Shown here: piece by piece, positions 6,710 through 14,800 of the stretch
How the letters are laid out: each line of letters starts with the position of its first letter
How positions within the stretch are numbered: position 1 is the stretch's first letter
Assembly: GCA_020201235.1 (NCBI GenBank)
Contig: JAIVHD010000014.1
Span: 1 to 16,415, forward strand
Reading direction: 5' to 3'
Length of the DNA: 16,415 bases
Source of the DNA: Lysobacteraceae bacterium
GTDB lineage: Bacteria; Pseudomonadota; Gammaproteobacteria; Xanthomonadales; Wenzhouxiangellaceae
Position numbers and translations under genes: made by a program
Notes under the pieces: generated by a model
Seen by the model: only the letters and a program-made list of their open reading frames with translations
What the model was told of the DNA's origin: nothing
Databases searched by the model: none

Positions 6710-8053
6710 TTAGCTGCCGGCAGGAATGACCAGCACAGCACCGGGGTGGATTACGTCGTTGTCGATGGCATTGACGCGCCTGAGCTGGTTGAGGCTGACC
6801 GAATAGCGTTGCGCGATGGTGCCCAGCGTGTCACCGCGCTTGACGACGTGGCGCGCTGCATCGTGGCGATTGGACGCAAACCAGGTTCCGCGCGGCGCGG
6901 TTTGTCGAAAATGGTCCTCGATGCCGCGTCGTATGGCAAGCGCGAGCTTGTTGCGGTAGGCCGGCGATCCAAGGTTTTTTTCGTCGTCGGGGTTGCTGAT
7001 GAAACCGACTTCGACCAGTACGCTGGGTACGTCGGGCGATCTCAAGACTACGAAATTGGCGCTTTCGACGTCCCTTCGATGGATTCGGCTGATGGCTTTG
7101 AGTTCGCTGAGAATCTGGTTTGCAGCCGTGCCGCTGTATTCCAGCGATGCGTTTTGCGACAGATCCAGAAGCACGGATTTCAACATGTCGTCGCTGTGCG
7201 CGAGGTTGACGCCACCGATCAGGTCCGATTCGTTTTCGCTTTCGGCCAGAAGCCGTGCGGCTTGGCTGGAAGCGCCGTGCCGGGAAAGGATATAGACCGA
7301 GCTGCCGCGCACCCTAAAATCGCGAAAAGCGTCGGCATGAATGGAAACGAACAGGTCAGCGCGGGCCTGTCGGGCGCGGGCGTAACGCTCGGTTAGCGGC
7401 ACATAATAATCGCCGGTTCGGATCATTACGGCGCGCATGCCGGGCGCATCGTCGATCTGGCGCATCAGTTCGCGCGACAGCGCCAGCACGACGTTTTTCT
7501 CGTAAGATCCGCCAGGTCCGATGGCGCCCGGGTCTTCGCCGCCGTGCCCGGCGTCGATTGCCACGATCATGTCGCGGTCGTCATTCGGCAATTGCCGAGC
7601 CACGGAGCGGATTCGCTCGTCTGCGCTCTGGGCATTTTTGGGGTGCAGGTCGAGAACCAGGCGGTGCCCGTATTCGCCGGTCGGTTCAAGCAGGAAACTC
7701 TTGGTTCGGGCGCTTCCGGACAGGTCCAGCACCACCCGCAAGTGTTCGCCTTCGCGGATGCCATGACGGATTTTCTTGACCACGGCGTCGTGTTCTGCGG
7801 CAATTTTCGGGGTCATCGACATGTGGGCCTGATCGATGTCGACCACGAGTCGATCGGGATTGTCGAGCGAAAAGACCCGGTATTCGATTTTCTGGTCCAA
7901 ATCGAGAACAACGCGAGTCTTGTCCGGTCCCGCCCAGACCCGCACATTGCGCACCTCGCCGGCCTGCAGTGCCCCAGACAGGCACAAAACCAGCGCTGAA
8001 ACCGCTAGAGCGCGCAGACCGGTTCCCCTGAAGTTTGCGGGTGGCTTTTTCAT
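6710..8053 (-). CDS. N-acetylmuramoyl-L-alanine amidase (AMIN + Amidase_3 + LysM)
   Basis: This 447-residue periplasmic zinc amidase cleaves the MurNAc-L-Ala bond and splits septal peptidoglycan during cell separation. Domains: a signal peptide (cleavage after ALQA, residue 31); an AMIN targeting domain at about 33-138; an Amidase_3 domain at about 162-385 with IDAGHGGEDPGAIG (zinc His170), YEKN (Glu185), VSIHADA (His239) and VEVGFISNPDDE (catalytic Glu348); an insertion around 262-335 matching the autoinhibitory helix of division amidases; and a C-terminal LysM at about 401-445 (VVKRGDTLGTIAQRYSVS). This AmiB/AmiC-type architecture with a single LysM is like Pseudomonas AmiB. The usual tsaE and mutL neighbours are absent, so I leave the symbol open. 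Activation by an EnvC/NlpD-type LytM factor is expected from the family. The gene has its own leader (8054-8204) and no clear ribosome-binding site. Confidence 0.95.
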   Translation of the reverse strand: MKKPPANFRGTGLRALAVSALVLCLSGALQAGEVRNVRVWAGPDKTRVVLDLDQKIEYRVFSLDNPDRLVVDIDQAHMSMTPKIAAEHDAVVKKIRHGIREGEHLRVVLDLSGSARTKSFLLEPTGEYGHRLVLDLHPKNAQSADERIRSVARQLPNDDRDMIVAIDAGHGGEDPGAIGPGGSYEKNVVLALSRELMRQIDDAPGMRAVMIRTGDYYVPLTERYARARQARADLFVSIHADAFRDFRVRGSSVYILSRHGASSQAARLLAESENESDLIGGVNLAHSDDMLKSVLLDLSQNASLEYSGTAANQILSELKAISRIHRRDVESANFVVLRSPDVPSVLVEVGFISNPDDEKNLGSPAYRNKLALAIRRGIEDHFRQTAPRGTWFASNRHDAARHVVKRGDTLGTIAQRYSVSLNQLRRVNAIDNDVIHPGAVLVIPAGS

Positions 8054-8204
8054 CGACGACTACTATGCAACGGATTGACTCCGATTGCAAGAGCGAATTT
8101 GTTTCGATATTAGATAGATACGGTTGATTTATGAATCAAAGCCTGATCATCGGCCGCTGACCCCGGCAGGGCGTGGACGGTGAGGGCTCCTAGCTGACAA
8201 TACA

Positions 8205-8888
8205 CTAGACCCGGAGAATGCGGAGCCAGCGCCAGAAGTTGACCATACCCATCATCGAGGCGGCGACGTAGGTGAAGGCCGCAGCCGTGAGGATCTTGCG
8301 GGCCGCGCCGCGATCCTCGTTTCTTAGATAGCCGCCTTTTTTCAGGATCGGTAACGCCCGGCGGAAGCTCGCGTCGAGTTCTGTTGGGAGCGTGACCAGG
8401 TGGATGGCAATGCCGGAGGCTAGTGCGGCCATGCCCACGACCAGGAAAATCAGCCCGGCGCGGGGCAGTTTAAGAGCTAAAAGGGCGACTGGCATCAGGC
8501 CGATCAGAATCACGCCGAGACGTTGCCATTTCTGGACCGACTTGACCAGCCGGCCGCGCCAGATCAGCGGACTATAACCGTCGGCGTGCTGCAGCGCATG
8601 GCCGACCTCGTGGGCGGCCACCGTGATGGCTGTCAGCGAAGCATCGGAGTAATTCGACGGACTCAGGCGCACGGCGCGATCGTCCGGGTCGTAGTGGTCG
8701 CCGTCTTCGGTCTGTTCGACCTTGATGGATTCGAGCCCGGCCTTGTCCAGCAGATGGCGCGCGGTTTGAGCGCCGGAACTGGGATAGCGGTCGGTCGGCG
8801 CGGCGTAGCGGCTCATGACGCGCTGAACCCACCAGCCCGGCAGCAAAACGATCCCAACCAGGAAAACCAGCCCGATCAGCAAGTGCAT
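8205..8888 (-). CDS. Membrane zinc metallopeptidase, YugP family
   Basis: This 227-residue protein has an N-terminal transmembrane helix (LLIGLVFLVGIVLLPGWW), the zinc motif HEVGH at 93-97 with upstream SDASLTAITVAA, two further membrane helices around 124-138 and 142-165, LPTELDASFRRA (Glu170, probable third zinc ligand), and a C-terminal helix at about 199-220. This is the order seen in YugP-like peptidases (Zn_peptidase_2), whose substrates are largely unknown. GGAAG lies about 8 bp before the ATG at 8888. It starts 37 bp after the rsmI stop on the same strand, so the two are probably co-transcribed. The length is complete. The 150-bp gap to the amidase start holds no recognised gene. Confidence 0.88.
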   Translation of the reverse strand: MHLLIGLVFLVGIVLLPGWWVQRVMSRYAAPTDRYPSSGAQTARHLLDKAGLESIKVEQTEDGDHYDPDDRAVRLSPSNYSDASLTAITVAAHEVGHALQHADGYSPLIWRGRLVKSVQKWQRLGVILIGLMPVALLALKLPRAGLIFLVVGMAALASGIAIHLVTLPTELDASFRRALPILKKGGYLRNEDRGAARKILTAAAFTYVAASMMGMVNFWRWLRILRV

Positions 8889-8925
8889 TGCGTGGCTTCC
8901 CGTCGTTTTTCGGAGGCGGATTGAC

Positions 8926-9783
8926 TCATGAATTTTTCCGGTTCAGGGCTTCGACCAGAGCGAATGCTTCGCGTCGATCGAGCTCGCTGACGCGTGATAA
9001 TACTCTGGCTGCGCGCGCTGGGGGAAGTTCCGCCGCCAGTTCGCGCGCAAGCGCATCAATCAGAATGGGTTTCGGCTCTGCTCCGGGCGCTCCGCTGATC
9101 AGCAAAACGGCCTCGCCGCGCTGCTGGTCCGGGTCGCCGGCGGTCCAGTCGGCCAGCTCGCCGAGGCTTGCGCGGCGAATGGTTTCGAATTGCTTGGTTA
9201 GCTCGCGCGCGACGGTCGCTAGCCGGTCAGTGCCGATTGCTGCGGCTGCATCGGCCAGCGCTTTCGGCAGCTTGCGCGCCGGCACGTAAAAAACCAGCGT
9301 CGCGGCCTGCTGCTTCAAGCTTTCCAACCGACGGCGTCGTGCGCTGGTCCGGGCGGGAAGAAATCCTTCGAAGAAAAAGCGATCGGTGGCAAGCCCGGCG
9401 GCCGACAGTGCCGCGATGGCCGCGCAGGGACCGGGGACCGGCGATACCCGGATTCCGACCTCGTGTGCGGCGGCGATCAAGCGATAACCAGGGTCGGAAA
9501 TCAGCGGCGTACCCGCGTCACACAGCAGCGCGACGTCGTGGCCCTGCCCAAGCAGCCCGATCAGTCGCTTGACCACCGATTCCTCGTTGTGTTCATGCAG
9601 GCTGACCCAACGCGGCGGCGTCTGGCGTATTGCGACGAGCTTCTGACTGGTGCGTGTATCTTCGGCCGCCAAAATCGGCGCTTCGGCCAGTACTTCGCGA
9701 GCTCTGGGGCTGAGGTCGGCAAGGTTGCCGATCGGAGTCGCGACGACCCACAGGGTACCCTTGATGCTGATTTTGAGGGACAA
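8926..9783 (-). CDS. rsmI: 16S rRNA (cytidine1402-2'-O)-methyltransferase
   Basis: This 285-residue SAM-dependent tetrapyrrole-methylase-fold enzyme modifies C1402 in the decoding centre of 16S rRNA. Motifs in order: LWVVATPIGNLADLSPRA, ILAAEDTRTSQKLV, SLHEHNEES, VALLCDAGTPLISDPGYRLI, VSPVPGPCAAIAALSAAG, FFFEGFLPA, VFYVPARKL, and a C-terminal basic helix. The length is normal. The start appears to be TTG at 9783, since an in-frame TGA lies seven codons upstream, no ATG lies between, and GGAAA is 5 bp before the TTG. It is divergent from lpoA-yraN, the standard gammaproteobacterial arrangement, which supports both calls. Confidence 0.96.
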   Translation of the reverse strand: MSLKISIKGTLWVVATPIGNLADLSPRAREVLAEAPILAAEDTRTSQKLVAIRQTPPRWVSLHEHNEESVVKRLIGLLGQGHDVALLCDAGTPLISDPGYRLIAAAHEVGIRVSPVPGPCAAIAALSAAGLATDRFFFEGFLPARTSARRRRLESLKQQAATLVFYVPARKLPKALADAAAAIGTDRLATVARELTKQFETIRRASLGELADWTAGDPDQQRGEAVLLISGAPGAEPKPILIDALARELAAELPPARAARVLSRVSELDRREAFALVEALNRKNS

Positions 9784-9856
9784 TGCGATTTCCGCGAAGC
9801 GTCAGAATCGTATTATGGCACTCATGAGGCGCAACACCCTTGCTGCTTGCACGTTT

Positions 9857-11597
9857 ATGGCCAAAGTCTGCTTGCTGCGAAAAGCACGGGTATCGGCGGG
9901 CCTGATGTTGCTGGTTCTGTTACTCGCGTCTTGCGCGTCGACGGCCCCGCAAATCGACCAGGACGCTGACAACGATCCAAATCGGCTGGCCGAACGCGGG
10001 CTGCACGAAGAGGCGGCACTGGCCTGGGCGTCGCTCGCCTGGGAGCGGCCGGACGAGGCCGCGCAGGCGCGCCGGTCCGCGGCCCGACAGTGGCTGCTTG
10101 CCGGCCGCCCGGACGAGGCGCAGCGAATGCTGGATCAATTGGAGCGCTCGAATCCCGGCAGCGCCGAATGGTACGAAGTCGAACTGCTCGCGGCCGAAAT
10201 CGCACTGGCCAGTAACGAATTTGATCGCGCCGAGCAAATTCTTTCGACCGTGCGGGGGGCGCTCCCCGAGGCGCTGCGCGAACGATACGATCTTTTGCGC
10301 CAACGGCTTGACCAGGCCAGCCCCGATTCGGCCGCGGTGCGTGTCGAGGGTCTCCGGCAATCCCTGATTGACGGCGACTTTAAACCCGAGACGGCGCTGG
10401 CTCTGCTGCTCGACCTGCCGCTGGAGACCTTGCGCGATCAACGTCGGCAGTCTGCAGACCAGGATTTGTTATTGCCGTGGCTTGACCTGGCAGCGACCGC
10501 ACGTGCCCATCTGCTCGACGATCCGGCTCTGAGTCGGGCGTTGGGTGAATGGCGGCAGCGTTTTTCGCTCGAGCGTCCGCTGGTGAGCGATTTGCTCGAC
10601 TGGATCTGGTCCTGGCGGGAGCTGCAGCCGATGCCGTCTCGGGTGACGATTTTGCTACCCGGCCAGGGGCCGCTTGTGGCGGCAGGCGACGCGTTGCGCG
10701 ACGGTATGCTGGCCTTCTGGTTCGAACTGCCCCGGCAACTGAGACCCGAGCTCGATTTCCAATGCGCCGGATGCCGGAATCCCGATGTTGCTGCTCAATC
10801 GTCCTGCCGATGAAATCCAGCTGTCGCCGGCAACCTCAATCGCGATGCTCGCGCTGCCGCCCGAGGAAGAGGCCGAGCTGGCTGCGGTACGGGCGTTGGT
10901 GACGGGCCACGAGCGTGCACTGCTGATCGCCCAGAACAGCGATTTCGGTCGGCGCGTCGCGCAGCGGTTCAGCGAGACCTTTGAGCTCGGCGGAGGCCGG
11001 GTGTATGACCGGATCGAGCACTCTTCCGTTCAGTTCGATCACACCGACCCATTGCGCAAATTGCTGGAAATCGATCGTTCAGAGCAGCGCATCGCGCAGC
11101 TCGCACAGGTTCTTGGCGGCGAGATTGAATCCGAGCCACAGCGGCGCACCGACGCTGATCTCATCTTTCTGGCCACGCGCGGCGGCGATGCCCGTCAATT
11201 GATGCCGCAATTGCGTTTTCTGGATCTCGACGACCTGGATACCTACGCCACCTCGCATGTTTACTCCGGCGAGGATTCCGGGACCGATCTGGACGGATTG
11301 CAGATCCCGGTTTCGCCGTGGGTGCTGGATTCAACCGCCGCGTCTGAACGCCGCCGCGGGGCCGAGCGGCAGTTCGAGTCACTCGGCTCGTCGTCGACCC
11401 TGAGCCTAATTCACGCGCTTGGGCGCGATGCGATGGCATTGTTGCAGTGGTTGGACCTGATGCACCAGGACCGTCTGCTCTACCTGCCCGGAAACGTCGG
11501 TCGCCTGCGCCTGGCCGACGGTGTGGTGCTGGAGCGCGACCTGCCATGGGCTCAGATTCGAAACGGACGTCCGGTGCCGATCGCCGATCAGCCGTGA
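9857..11597 (+). pseudogene. lpoA: LpoA (penicillin-binding-protein activator) with internal deletion and frameshift
   Basis: LpoA is an outer-membrane lipoprotein that activates PBP1A. The first part, from ATG 9857 (also possible 9815 or 9824), has a lipoprotein signal with lipobox LASC (Cys26), a helical TPR-like N-domain (about 30-270), and the start of the periplasmic-binding-like C-domain (VTILLPGQGPLVAAGDALRDGM). At about 10755-10765 the frame shifts: this frame runs into stop near 10811, while another frame continues ISNAPDAGIPMLLLNRPAD ... LDLMHQDRLLYLPGNVGRL to 11597. Relatives have about 45-55 more residues at the junction (the YDTG to VVGPL region), so a block appears deleted out of frame. 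A possible -10 (TATTAT, 9811-9816) favours the 9857 start. Position between rsmI and yraN confirms identity. Expression as one protein is not possible as written. Confidence 0.85.
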
Positions 11598-11613
11598 GGC
11601 CGGCGAATTCGTA

Positions 11614-11967
11614 ATGTTCAAGCGTTTGACTGGTCAGCGGGGCGAGCGACAGGCCGAAGCTTTCCTGAAACGAAACGGCTTGAAGCTGGTTGCCCGGAAC
11701 TGGCAATGCCGCCACGGTGAAATTGACTTGGTCATGCACGACCGCGAGTTCCTTGTTTTTGTCGAGGTTCGCTTGCGCACGCCGCGCGGATTCGCCAACA
11801 GCGCAGAAAGCGTTGATGTGTTCAAGCAGCGAAAACTCGTTCAGGCGGCATCGTATTTTCTGGCGACCTCGCCGCTGTGGCAGTCGTGGCCGTGCCGCTT
11901 TGATGTCGTCGGCATCGAAGGCGACACCGGTGAACTGGCCTGGATCGATCACGCCTTTGAGGCCTGA
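11614..11967 (+). CDS. yraN: YraN-family (UPF0102) endonuclease-like protein
   Basis: This 117-residue protein has the UPF0102 fold related to Holliday-junction resolvases: GQRGERQAEAFLKRNGLKLVARNWQCRHGEIDLVMHDREFLVFVEVRLR contains the catalytic-type residues E, D and ExR of the PD-(D/E)XK core. The C-terminal part (KQRKLVQAASYFLA, FDVVGIEG) is intact. The function of YraN is not established; a nuclease role is inferred. The ATG at 11614 lies 16 bp after the lpoA stop, matching the conserved lpoA-yraN operon. The diaA and BON-domain genes that usually follow are replaced here by repeat copy C and then recA. Confidence 0.92.
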   Translation: MFKRLTGQRGERQAEAFLKRNGLKLVARNWQCRHGEIDLVMHDREFLVFVEVRLRTPRGFANSAESVDVFKQRKLVQAASYFLATSPLWQSWPCRFDVVGIEGDTGELAWIDHAFEA

Positions 11968-11970
11968 ACC

Positions 11971-12174
11971 CGCCTGATTCCGCCTGATCCACTACCCCAT
12001 CTACTGCGGTGCCGCCAGGCCCCGCGTCTAGGGCGTTTGGCTCGGTCGAACATCCTTACCCCGACGTGATCGAACCGCCATGCGAGTACGCTTGCGGTGC
12101 GTTCGCTTGCGAAACGCCGCAGCCACGGCACTTGGCGGCACCTCGTAACGGAGGGGCTGTGAATACGTCGGGCT
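11971..12174. repeat. Dispersed repeat copy C
   Basis: The left part CTACTGCGGTGCCGCCAGGC repeats copy A with one mismatch, and TGAATACGTCGGGCTGA (12160-12176) is the usual right end. Inside, GGTGCCGCCA (12008-12017) pairs perfectly with TGGCGGCACC (12133-12142), so the element could fold into a long hairpin. The stretch 12082-12120 (GCGAGTACGCT ... GAAACGCCG) recurs in copy D. Confidence 0.75.
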
Positions 12175-12363
12175 GAAGCGGCGGATTTCGGGCGGTCAAA
12201 GCGTACTGATGATCCGTGCCTCGATCAATGGTCCTGTGTCGGGGCCGGTTTGGCGGCATCATAGGCACATGAGTCCCGGCGACCGCGAGATCATTCGGCG
12301 GGAGACCGTGGCGCATGCGCTGGATGGGTTGCTGGGGCGAATGTGACGAATGAACATGCTTAT
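12175..12363. other. Unassigned stretch upstream of recA; possible 25-codon ORF
   Basis: No recognised gene. A small plus-strand frame, ATG 12269 to TGA 12346, encodes MSPGDREIIRRETVAHALDG plus five residues, and its frame is open for some codons upstream of the ATG. It looks protein-like and could be a gene tail left by a rearrangement, but the family is unknown to me and chance is possible. Confidence 0.25.
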
Positions 12364-12398
12364 GTAGGTAAATCGGACGAATTCGGGTAGGTAAATCG
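12364..12398. promoter_or_regulatory. Tandem 12-bp direct repeats upstream of recA
   Basis: GTAGGTAAATCG occurs at 12364-12375 and again at 12387-12398, 23 bp start to start (about two helical turns), 43 bp before a possible recA -10 (GATAAT, 12441-12446). No E. coli-type LexA box (CTGT-N8-ACAG) is seen in the recA leader. The spacing suits a regulator binding the same face of DNA twice; a role in SOS control is only a hypothesis. Confidence 0.4.
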
Positions 12399-12488
12399 CC
12401 CTTCGAGCTCCCGACGGCCTGGCGTTTGTCGGTCGTGTGAGATAATCCTCCATCATCCAATCAGCCTATCGACGGAGACTATTCAACA

Positions 12489-13532
12489 GTGGACGACAAT
12501 CGAAAAAGAGCACTATCGGCGGCATTGAGCCAAATCGAAAAGCAATACGGCAAGGGTGCCATCATGCGCATGGGCGATGATGCGCGCTCGCGTGACGTTC
12601 CAGTTGTTTCCAGCGGATCGCTCGCGCTGGACGTCGCACTCGGCATCGGCGGGCTACCGCGCGGTCGCGTAGTCGAGATCTACGGTCCGGAATCGTCGGG
12701 CAAGACGACCCTGACACTGCACGCAGTCGCCGAGGCGCAAAAGCTCGGTGGCACGGCAGCGTTTGTCGATGCCGAGCACGCGCTCGACCCGAGCTACGCT
12801 GAGAATCTCGGCGTCAACGTCAATGATCTGCTGGTTTCCCAACCCGATACCGGCGAGCAGGCGTTGGAGATTACCGACATGCTGGTGCGTTCCGGGGCGG
12901 TCGATATCGTGGTCGTCGATTCAGTTGCAGCGTTGACCCCCAAGGCCGAAATCGAGGGCGAAATGGGTGATTCACATGTCGGGTTGCAGGCTCGCCTGAT
13001 GAGCCAGGCGTTGCGCAAACTGACCGGTAATATCAAGCGGACCAATTGCATGGTGATCTTCATCAACCAGATCCGCATGAAGATCGGCGTCATGTTCGGC
13101 TCTCCCGAGACCACCACAGGTGGCAACGCACTGAAGTTCTATTCGTCCATTCGTCTGGATATCCGCAGAATTGGCGCACTCAAGCGCGGCGATGAGGTGA
13201 TCGGCAACGAGACCCGGGTCAAAGTCGTCAAGAACAAGATGGCACCGCCGTTCCGTCAGGCAGTCTTTGAAATTCTTTATGGAGAAGGCATTTCACGCGA
13301 GGGCGAACTGATTGAACTGGGGGTTGAGCATAAAATCATCAAGAAATCCGGTGCCTGGTACAGTTACGGTGAAGATCGCATTGGGCAAGGCAAGGATAAC
13401 GTGCGAACCTTCCTCAAAGAGCATCCTGAAATGACCTCTGAAATCGAAAAAAGGCTTCGCGATATTTTGTTGCCCAAGCCCGAAGACAGCACTGAGGCAC
13501 CGGTAAAAGAAGCCGAGGACGTCGCGAGCTGA
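12489..13532 (+). CDS. recA: Recombinase RecA
   Basis: RecA is the ATP-dependent strand-exchange protein of homologous recombination and the co-protease that triggers LexA self-cleavage. The 347-residue sequence is complete: [20 protein letters not shown] at the N-terminus, Walker A GPESSGKT at 66-73, the VDAEHALDP segment, Walker [21 protein letters not shown]-binding loop L1 ([10 protein letters not shown]), loop L2 ([27 protein letters not shown]), and the acidic C-terminal tail ([16 protein letters not shown]). The start is GTG at 12489 with GGAG at 12474-12477 upstream; it aligns with the usual MDDN start of the family. It is followed by a terminator-like hairpin and then recX, the classic recA-recX order. 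Confidence 0.99.
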   Translation: MDDNRKRALSAALSQIEKQYGKGAIMRMGDDARSRDVPVVSSGSLALDVALGIGGLPRGRVVEIYGPESSGKTTLTLHAVAEAQKLGGTAAFVDAEHALDPSYAENLGVNVNDLLVSQPDTGEQALEITDMLVRSGAVDIVVVDSVAALTPKAEIEGEMGDSHVGLQARLMSQALRKLTGNIKRTNCMVIFINQIRMKIGVMFGSPETTTGGNALKFYSSIRLDIRRIGALKRGDEVIGNETRVKVVKNKMAPPFRQAVFEILYGEGISREGELIELGVEHKIIKKSGAWYSYGEDRIGQGKDNVRTFLKEHPEMTSEIEKRLRDILLPKPEDSTEAPVKEAEDVAS

Positions 13533-13570
13533 TCGATGGCTGGTGTTGGCATGATTCGTAGCAGGTCCGT

Positions 13571-13608
13571 GGCCCGGTGCCCTCGGGCATCATCGGGCCT
13601 GGTTTTTT
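13571..13608 (+). terminator. Terminator/attenuator between recA and recX
   Basis: GGCCCG (13571-13576) pairs with CGGGCC (13594-13599), with a smaller stem inside the loop, and is followed by TTTTTT at 13603-13608. A partial terminator in this position is common and keeps recX expression below that of recA. Confidence 0.65.
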
Positions 13609-13687
13609 GCCTTGTCGCAGGCCGATGGCCGCTCGGCGGAGCGTCGAAGACGCGCGATCGGGTCTTTGGGGCAGGCCAGGCCAGGGC

Positions 13688-14209
13688 ATGAGCGGTTGGG
13701 ACAACGAATGGCCCGAAGCACCTTACAGCGAGTCGGTCGCGGGCGCTGACGCCGATCAAGAACATCAGCGCGAGCACGATCGGCAGGGCCTGCGGGATGG
13801 CGCATTGCGCTTGCTGGCAAGACGCGAACACTCGTGCCTGGAGCTGAGCCGCAAACTACTTGCAAAAGGCTGGCCGCAATCGCGGGTCGACGAGGTGCTT
13901 GACGAACTGGCGGCGGCCGGCCTGCAATCGGATCAGCGCTTCGCCGAAAGCTTCGTCCGCCAGCGTGCCGGGCGATACTATGGCCCGCGCAGAATTCGGG
14001 CCGAACTGGAGCAGCGCGGGGTCGATTCCTGGCAGGCCGTAGCCGCGATCGAAAATCCCGAAATCGATTTCTTTGAAATCGCCGCCAAATATTATCAACG
14101 AAAATACCGAAACGCTGACAGCGCGCTGTCCTACGCCGAGCGCGCTCGGCGCTCTCAGGCCCTTTACCGGCGTGGATTCGAGTCGGACCACTTGCGCGAT
14201 TTGTTTTAG
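13688..14209 (+). CDS. recX: Regulatory protein RecX
   Basis: RecX binds RecA filaments and limits their activity. This 173-residue protein has an acidic N-terminal extension (about 1-36) and three tandem three-helix repeats: GALRLLARREHSCLELSRKLLAKGW, VLDELAAAGLQSDQRFAESFVRQRAGRYYGPRRIRAELEQRGV, and FFEIAAKYYQRKYRNADSALSYAERARRSQALYRRGFESDHLRDLF. I choose ATG 13688; the longer frame opening at GTG 13577 would start inside the terminator hairpin, and ATG 13625 has no better ribosome-binding site. Its length and position 155 bp after recA agree with the family. Repeat copy D begins at the stop codon. Confidence 0.93.
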   Translation: MSGWDNEWPEAPYSESVAGADADQEHQREHDRQGLRDGALRLLARREHSCLELSRKLLAKGWPQSRVDEVLDELAAAGLQSDQRFAESFVRQRAGRYYGPRRIRAELEQRGVDSWQAVAAIENPEIDFFEIAAKYYQRKYRNADSALSYAERARRSQALYRRGFESDHLRDLF

Positions 14210-14365
14210 GCGCATTCACCATCCCTGTGTCGCGAGACGCGGTCAGCGGTTGTAGCTGCGGCGTTTCGCCCGGTCGCGCATCTTCACCGCACCGGCGAGT
14301 ACGCTGCCGGCGTGCTCGGTTGCGAAAACGCCGTCGGCATGGCCCACCAGTGAATAAGCCGGGCT
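14210..14365. repeat. Dispersed repeat copy D
   Basis: It starts GCGCATTCACCATCCC directly after the recX stop and ends CCACCAGTGAATAAGCCGGGCT (14344-14365 region), matching the ends of the other copies. The interior 14295-14333 (GCGAGTACGCT ... GTGCTCGGTTGCGAAAACGCC) matches both copy C and copy A. Confidence 0.75.
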
Positions 14366-14459
14366 AACCCGACAGGCTCCGAGTCAGTGATTTACCGACA
14401 CAGCGTAGGAAAAATGCTGATGATGGTTTTCCGGCTTGCCTACCCTTTTGCGGGATAAA

Positions 14460-14590
14460 TTACCGACTCGCGACAGAAACCTGATCGCTAGACTGGACGT
14501 ATTGGTTGGTGGAGTGACTCGGGAATGCCAGTTCCCGGGTCGTCGGCGGCACACGGGTTTCTCTCTCGACTCGTGTGTCGCTCTTTTTTT
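14460..14590 (+). ncRNA. Candidate small RNA or 3' leader ending in a strong terminator
   Basis: No convincing protein is encoded between 14366 and 14698. The 3' half contains two consecutive stable hairpins: 14516-14525 paired with 14532-14541 (GACTCGGGAA / TTCCCGGGTC, loop TGCCAG), and the terminator at 14546-14590. The 5' end is uncertain; TTGCCT (14436) and GATAAA (14454) are near-promoter sequences but with poor spacing. It could instead be the long 3' tail of the recX transcript. No known RNA family is recognised. Confidence 0.35.
14546..14590 (+). terminator. Strong Rho-independent terminator
   Basis: GCGGCACACG (14546-14555) pairs along its length with CGTGTGTCGC (14572-14581), one pair being G-U, across a 16-base loop, followed by TCTTTTTTT to 14590. 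It ends whatever transcript comes from the recX side, insulating the tRNA gene. Confidence 0.8.
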
Positions 14591-14698
14591 ACGCGGTCGT
14601 TACATACCGCGGTATTCAGCGTAGAACTTCGCTAAACTACGCGCTGCGTTGCGGGATCGTCTCGCGCGGTCAAGTGCGCCGTGAAACTGAAAGCCTTC

Positions 14699-14790
14699 GG
14701 AGAGGTGGCAGAGTGGTCGAATGCGGCGGTCTCGAAAACCGTTAGGGGCTTTACGGCCCCTCGGGGGTTCGAATCCCCCCCTCTCCGCCA
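14699..14790 (+). tRNA. tRNA-Ser (anticodon CGA)
   Basis: The 92-base gene folds as a class II tRNA: acceptor GGAGAGG (14699-14705) pairs with CCTCTCC (14780-14786), discriminator G, encoded CCA (14788-14790). The anticodon loop CTCGAAA at 14731-14737 gives anticodon CGA (14733-14735), reading UCG. A long variable arm (TAGGGGCTTTACGGCCCCTC region) is the serine hallmark, and the T arm is GGGGG-TTCGAAT-CCCCC. It stands 10 bp before the alr start codon. Confidence 0.97.
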
Positions 14791-14800
14791 CCGATTGAAT

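Noticed and set aside
8062..8090. TTGCAA-17-CATAGT promoter-like pair before the amidase gene (minus strand)
   Set aside because: It would place transcription start only a few bases from the start codon, leaving almost no leader; the match is modest and probably chance.
12056..12460. 134-codon minus-strand frame across repeat copy C and the recA leader
   Set aside because: It overlaps a non-coding repeat element and the recA promoter region, and has low-complexity composition with no recognisable motif.
13577..13687. N-terminal extension of recX from GTG 13577
   Set aside because: The GTG lies inside the recA terminator hairpin and the added residues have no counterpart in RecX; ATG 13688 gives the normal length.
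14436..14624. 62-codon plus-strand frame between recX and the tRNA
   Set aside because: It starts with a non-ATG codon, runs straight through two stable hairpins and a terminator, and resembles no protein I know.
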